DNA from: CAJBLF01 sp964430205
GTDB lineage: Bacteria > Patescibacteriota > Gracilibacteria > Absconditabacterales > Absconditicoccaceae
DNA: 10,783 bases
Assembly (NCBI GenBank): GCA_964430205.1
Contig: CAYSER010000029.1
Location: forward strand, 1-10,783
Reading direction: 5' to 3'
The translations under genes and the position numbers were made by a program. Shown piece after piece: positions 7,327 through 10,783 of the stretch (position 1 is its first letter; the number at the start of each line of letters is the position of its first letter). The notes beneath the pieces are model-generated. The model saw only the letters and a list, made by a program, of their open reading frames with translations, did not search any database and was not told where the DNA came from.

Positions 7327-9864
7327 TTATGGCAATGGAATAGAGAGTGTCAATGTTCATGAATAAGTACCGATAGCTTGATTAGCTAAGGCATCTATTT
7401 CCATAGCGACGCTATCCGTTTGTATCTTGCATATTTCACCAAGATCGGAGGTCTTTCCCAAGATAGTTACCGGTGAGCTCAATGGCTTGCGGACATTATT
7501 GGAATCACCAATATATGGAGTACAAGAACCGTTTATCTGAGTCGCTGCAGGATTCTTGATGAAGACTCTAGATGCAGGGATGTTTCGCGATGAATTGGAA
7601 CTATGTACGATGGTGCTGGATTGAATCGTCATATTTCGAGACGACTTTCCTTCAGTATCATCACAATACCGAGCGGCATCGCCATTGGTAGTGAGGAACC
7701 CGGTGGAATAGGTCTGAGCATTATAATTGAAATTCTTGATGCCGAATTCTATCAAATTACCGTAGGTGCAATATCATGAGCTTCCGCTGATCTCAAGATG
7801 GAGTTGAGCTGTCTGGGATCATCATTCTCATGGCTGCGAAGGAGCACTATAACTTATGCTATCGCTAGTCTCGATATCGCTGATTCCATCGCCATCAGCG
7901 TCGAATTGTGCATAGACAGTCTTGGTGCTATATCATGCCGAAAGGGTCCACAACAGACTTGTGTCATAGGGTACCCGATCCGATCGAGTTCATACATCGC
8001 TGTCATTCTGGAATCTCATTTGTGTCGCAGCAGGCGTAGTGGATATGTTGAGGGTGACGTTCGGTGAAGAGGTCGATGGAGCATCATTATTGATGGTGAA
8101 GGAGCCCGTAAATGGCCCTCCAGGCAGGGTGACGGCGAAATCGGTGAAGTGAGTCGTCGTGAATTCTACATACGGATATCATCATATCATCGTGATCATA
8201 GTGCCGGTATGATAATTCCATGTGATTCCATTATCGTCTGATGCATAGATATCCACAAGAGTCTGATCTACTCATCATGGGACAGGTAATCTTACGGTTA
8301 CGCTCACAGACATCTGATTGTCATCGACGAATGTTAGCCTCTCTCCAGTAGATCCCATGCGTGCAGCATAGAGGGTATTGGGCAAGGCGATGGTATTTGT
8401 CGACAGCTCTTCAGGAACTATTAGGGTTCATGTGTAGAAGCCATCATTGGTCCTTTTTACAATAGTTCACTCAGGGATCTGCGTTTCCATTTTTTTGATA
8501 TTTCAGCTAGATTGCAGTATCACCGGAGCCAATACCTTACCCTTGCTCTCTTTCACGCTTATCTTCTTGTGTCCCACAAGGAATCCGGTCAGTTCGGTCC
8601 TGATGCTCAGAAGTCAGGTGCTATCGCCATATCAGCTAGCGATCAATGCATCGATCATGACTAATGGAGAGTCCGAATTGGGGAGGATAATAGTATCGCT
8701 ATCGATAGTCATAGTATTTATGCCTCACCGATATACCTGGATATTATCGACGTTGTTTTCGTTGTCTTTGACTTGGATGATACAAGAATCTGATCATGAT
8801 TCATCTGCGTTGGGTAGATAGGTAAGATTATCTCATAGCACAGAACAGATTCATTTGTTCGCCTGAGAGCTTATGAGATCATAGACGATATCGCTCGATC
8901 AGCATGATCATTCCTGAACATCGGAAAGAGTCTTCCGGTTTACCGTAATCCCAGTGGACCCTACGGCATTATTTCCCGTGAAGTCATGTACCGTGATGCT
9001 TACGTCATTGAAGGTATAGGTTGCAGTGTGTGATTTGCTATTGCCGGCGATATCCCTGACGTATCATGTCCTGGTCACGGTACGCGGTTGAAGGGCAGAG
9101 ATATTCAAAAGGCTTGCCGTCCCCCGTGTGCTTCCATTGAAGCTATAGGGTGAAGCCGCAAGTCATGCTCATGTATCTGTAGCTGATGATATGTTCACTA
9201 CTCATGGTTCGCATTCGTTTCAGGAGCTATTTAAGAAACTAAAGGTCGGAGGAGTGGTATCAGTGGTATAAGTAATCCCGCTCAAAGATGCTATGCCGCC
9301 GAAATTATCCCAGAGATATCCATATCATAGATAGGATTGCCCATCGATATGTATGCTTCAAGAGAAAACGGGAAGATAGGTGTTCGCCGTGAGATCGTAG
9401 TTGAGTCCCATGAGGAGATGATAGGATGTTCCGTTGGAGACATGGGTCAGTTGTCCGTATACATGATAAGGATCGCCTCATGATCATTCACAATCCCTGA
9501 AGAGTCATCAGAGGACTTTCATAGTATCATATCATGTCCCCAAGGTCTGTAGGAGATCGAGCGATGATTGGTCAAGTGGTCGTCGAACATCTCATCTGGA
9601 AGGGTTATAATAGTATCATCTCAATTGTTTGAAACAGGTCTTGTTCGTGCCTGAGAGCGAGAGCGTCTCTATCGTATCCATCTCATGCTTCCGGAAGAAG
9701 TAGCCGTAATAATCATTGTCTCAGAATGAATAATGGAGAGGGGAATAGGCATAGGAATCTGTGTAGATGGAATCATCTATCTGATAGTCTGCGTGTACTG
9801 CAAAACTCCATATCGACAATGATAGGGCTATGCATATCATACCTGAAACTATCTTCTTGATCAT
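7327..9864 (-). CDS. Secreted multidomain surface protein with Ig-like and calcium-binding motifs (845 aa)
   Basis: One frame runs from ATG 9864 to TAA 7327 and contains about 37 TGA codons, all read as glycine. Residues 1-25 form a signal peptide (MIKKIVSG, hydrophobic core, AVHA before DYQ). Residues 83-98 hold GYYYNPSRGDVRRPLD. At about 202 DTTPPTFSFLN opens an Ig-like segment that includes YVRDIAGNSKSHTATYTF. A Cys/Gly/Asp-rich middle follows, with SDDNGITW. Near 589 FTINNDAPSTSSPNVTLNIS opens a second Ig-like segment ending LLWTLSAGYSTKTVYAQF. Residues 655-665 read DADGDGISDIE, a TSP3/EF-hand-like calcium site. The C-terminus ends GTYSGTLTLSIPLP with no LPXTG motif or membrane anchor. 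Adhesin or S-layer-type surface protein is inferred. ATG 9891 would add nine residues. It follows the beta-helix gene by 68 bp. Confidence 0.85.
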
Positions 9865-9932
9865 CCATGCATGATGAAATAAAGAAACCATTTTCGAAGG
9901 AATATGTACAATAACGGACTATCTTTTGAGCC

Positions 9933-10783
9933 TTATCTTGAGTCGATATACCAATTGACGGATTTGATGATGAGCGTTTTAGCGGTATCTAGTTTAACAT
10001 ATATCTGGAAATAATCGTTCTTTGTCACTTCAGGGAGATAGACGTTGGTGCTTATGTTAAATGTCCTATTGGCTTGGTCGGTAGTCAGAGGTACGGTAGC
10101 ATAAGGGGTAGAGGTATCTCCGTTTTTAATGATCGCGACATCGATATTGGTTGGATTGTTGACCGTGGCTTGCAGCGCGACGTCTATACCCATCATAATC
10201 GTTTTCTCATGATTAGAGAGGAATTTTANNNNNNNNNNGCGAATTTTTTCGTATAGGAGTAGGTGACGGTATACTGAAGGGGTGTCCGTGTGTTTGCTGA
10301 ATATGCATGTGAACCGGTTCCGTTGAGGAGATTGACTTTGGCATGCGGTCTATAGTCTTCTACACCGATGTTCCCATTGACTTCGATATCAGCGTCTCTT
10401 TCGGTAGAGAAGTCGGATCCGGAAAATGGTATGTATCATTGTTGGAAATTGTTATCGAAAATAGCTAGGTCTTCGTAATTCACATACTTGGCAGGATTAT
10501 AGAGGATGCCTATGGTCCCGGAATTGCTATTGGTGTAAGTATCATGCTCGGTGGAGAACAGATTTCCGGAGCCTGCATACAGATAGACATCGACAGGATT
10601 GTTATCGTAATCAGTCATGGAGGAGCGATAGTCTCCTCCTGAGATATATACGCCGTACGTTTTATTGTCCCTGATGGTTCAATTGAATACTCGGAGTTCA
10701 GAATCTGACTGTACGTCTATTCCCCTATTGTATCCATAGATTCATATATCGTTGAGTTGGATGAAATGTCACGGGGCAGAGAT
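9933..10783 (-). CDS. Right-handed beta-helix-like surface protein, C-terminal part (5' end outside window)
   Basis: The gene enters from the right edge on the minus strand and stops at TAA 9933. The segment at 10239-10783 has four UGA-Gly codons and shows parallel beta-helix (pectin-lyase-like) rungs: IGIYGYNRGIDV, NGTIRDNKTYGVYISGG and VDVYLYAGSGN. Asn/Gly turns between short beta strands are typical of that fold. After 10 Ns the frame continues as KFLSNHEKTIMMGIDVALQ and ends in a beta-rich module (VYLPEVTKNDYFQIYVKLD, SVNWYIDSR). The two halves sit in different frames across the Ns, which reflects an unknown gap length rather than a demonstrated mutation. There is no C-terminal membrane anchor. 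Such helices act in carbohydrate binding, cleavage or adhesion; no catalytic residues can be assigned. It lies upstream of, and probably in an operon with, the secreted Ig-like protein. Confidence 0.72.
10229..10238. other. Assembly gap (10 Ns)
   Basis: Ten undetermined bases interrupt the beta-helix-like gene. The heptamer GAATTTT flanks the gap on both sides (10221-10227 and 10241-10247), which suggests two contig ends that actually overlap. Merging the copies restores one reading frame. The gap length should be treated as arbitrary. Confidence 0.95.

Noticed and set aside
7798..8821. Plus-strand open frames at 7798-8067 and 8447-8821
   Set aside because: They are antisense to the secreted surface protein; their hydrophobic look comes from reading beta-rich codons backwards.
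9305..9487. Minus-strand open frame in another frame of the surface gene
   Set aside because: It overlaps a well-supported frame with Ig-like and signal-peptide features, and has no features of its own.
10221..10247. A true frameshift in the beta-helix-like gene
   Set aside because: The frame change coincides exactly with ten Ns of arbitrary length, and merging the flanking GAATTTT copies restores the frame.
10074..10256. Plus-strand open frame running through the N gap
   Set aside because: It includes undetermined residues and is antisense to the beta-helix-like gene.
971..10783. UGA as tryptophan (table 4) or selenocysteine
   Set aside because: Tryptophan would break MutL NSLDAG and GFRGEA and the lipobox LAGC, and TGG is used for Trp. 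Selenocysteine would not occur dozens of times, and no SECIS-like hairpins follow the codons.

Overview
The window reads cleanly only under a non-standard genetic code in which UGA means glycine (translation table 25). Under the standard code almost every gene looks shattered by TGA stops. With UGA as glycine, seven genes become continuous across them, and the UGA codons fall on glycines that are invariant in known families. The clearest cases are the three ATP-site glycines of MutL and the lipobox glycine of an FKBP lipoprotein. By hand count there are about 68 in-frame UGA codons, and every gene ends in TAA or TAG. This code is known only from the candidate phyla Gracilibacteria (BD1-5) and Absconditabacteria (SR1), so the DNA most likely comes from one of these small, uncultivated, probably host-dependent bacteria. 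CGA and CGG still look like arginine, which argues against the Absconditabacteria lineage reported to read them as tryptophan. A run of 10 Ns at 10229-10238 marks a metagenome-type scaffold join.

Layout. At 1-92 lies the tail of an unidentified plus-strand gene. It is followed by a 221-bp spacer, an unrecognised 178-aa gene (314-850) with a strong terminator, and a cysteine hydrolase of the isochorismatase/nicotinamidase family (971-1477). A bidirectional terminator (1497-1526) separates that gene from a minus-strand block running from 5314 down to 1567. The block encodes a 136-aa membrane-anchored coiled-coil-like protein, a SlyD-like FKBP peptidyl-prolyl isomerase with a lipoprotein signal, a 734-aa protein of unknown function, and the ribonucleotide-reductase repressor NrdR. 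The spacings (69, 30 and 94 bp) fit co-transcription. Divergent from this block is mutL (5510-7234, plus), with an intact GHKL ATPase and intact C-terminal endonuclease motifs.

The right third (7327-10783, minus) is a cell-surface locus. It has the C-terminal part of a right-handed beta-helix-like protein, broken by the N gap, and downstream an 845-aa secreted protein with a signal peptide, Ig-like segments and a calcium-binding TSP3/EF-hand-like motif. A hairpin with a U-tract on the minus strand closes this unit next to the mutL stop.

None of the eight visible start codons has a convincing Shine-Dalgarno sequence. I see no RNA genes, mobile elements or CRISPR arrays. The most notable observations are the code itself, the higher UGA density in the exported proteins, the 734-aa orphan in an envelope-like operon, and evidence that the N gap may hide no sequence at all.
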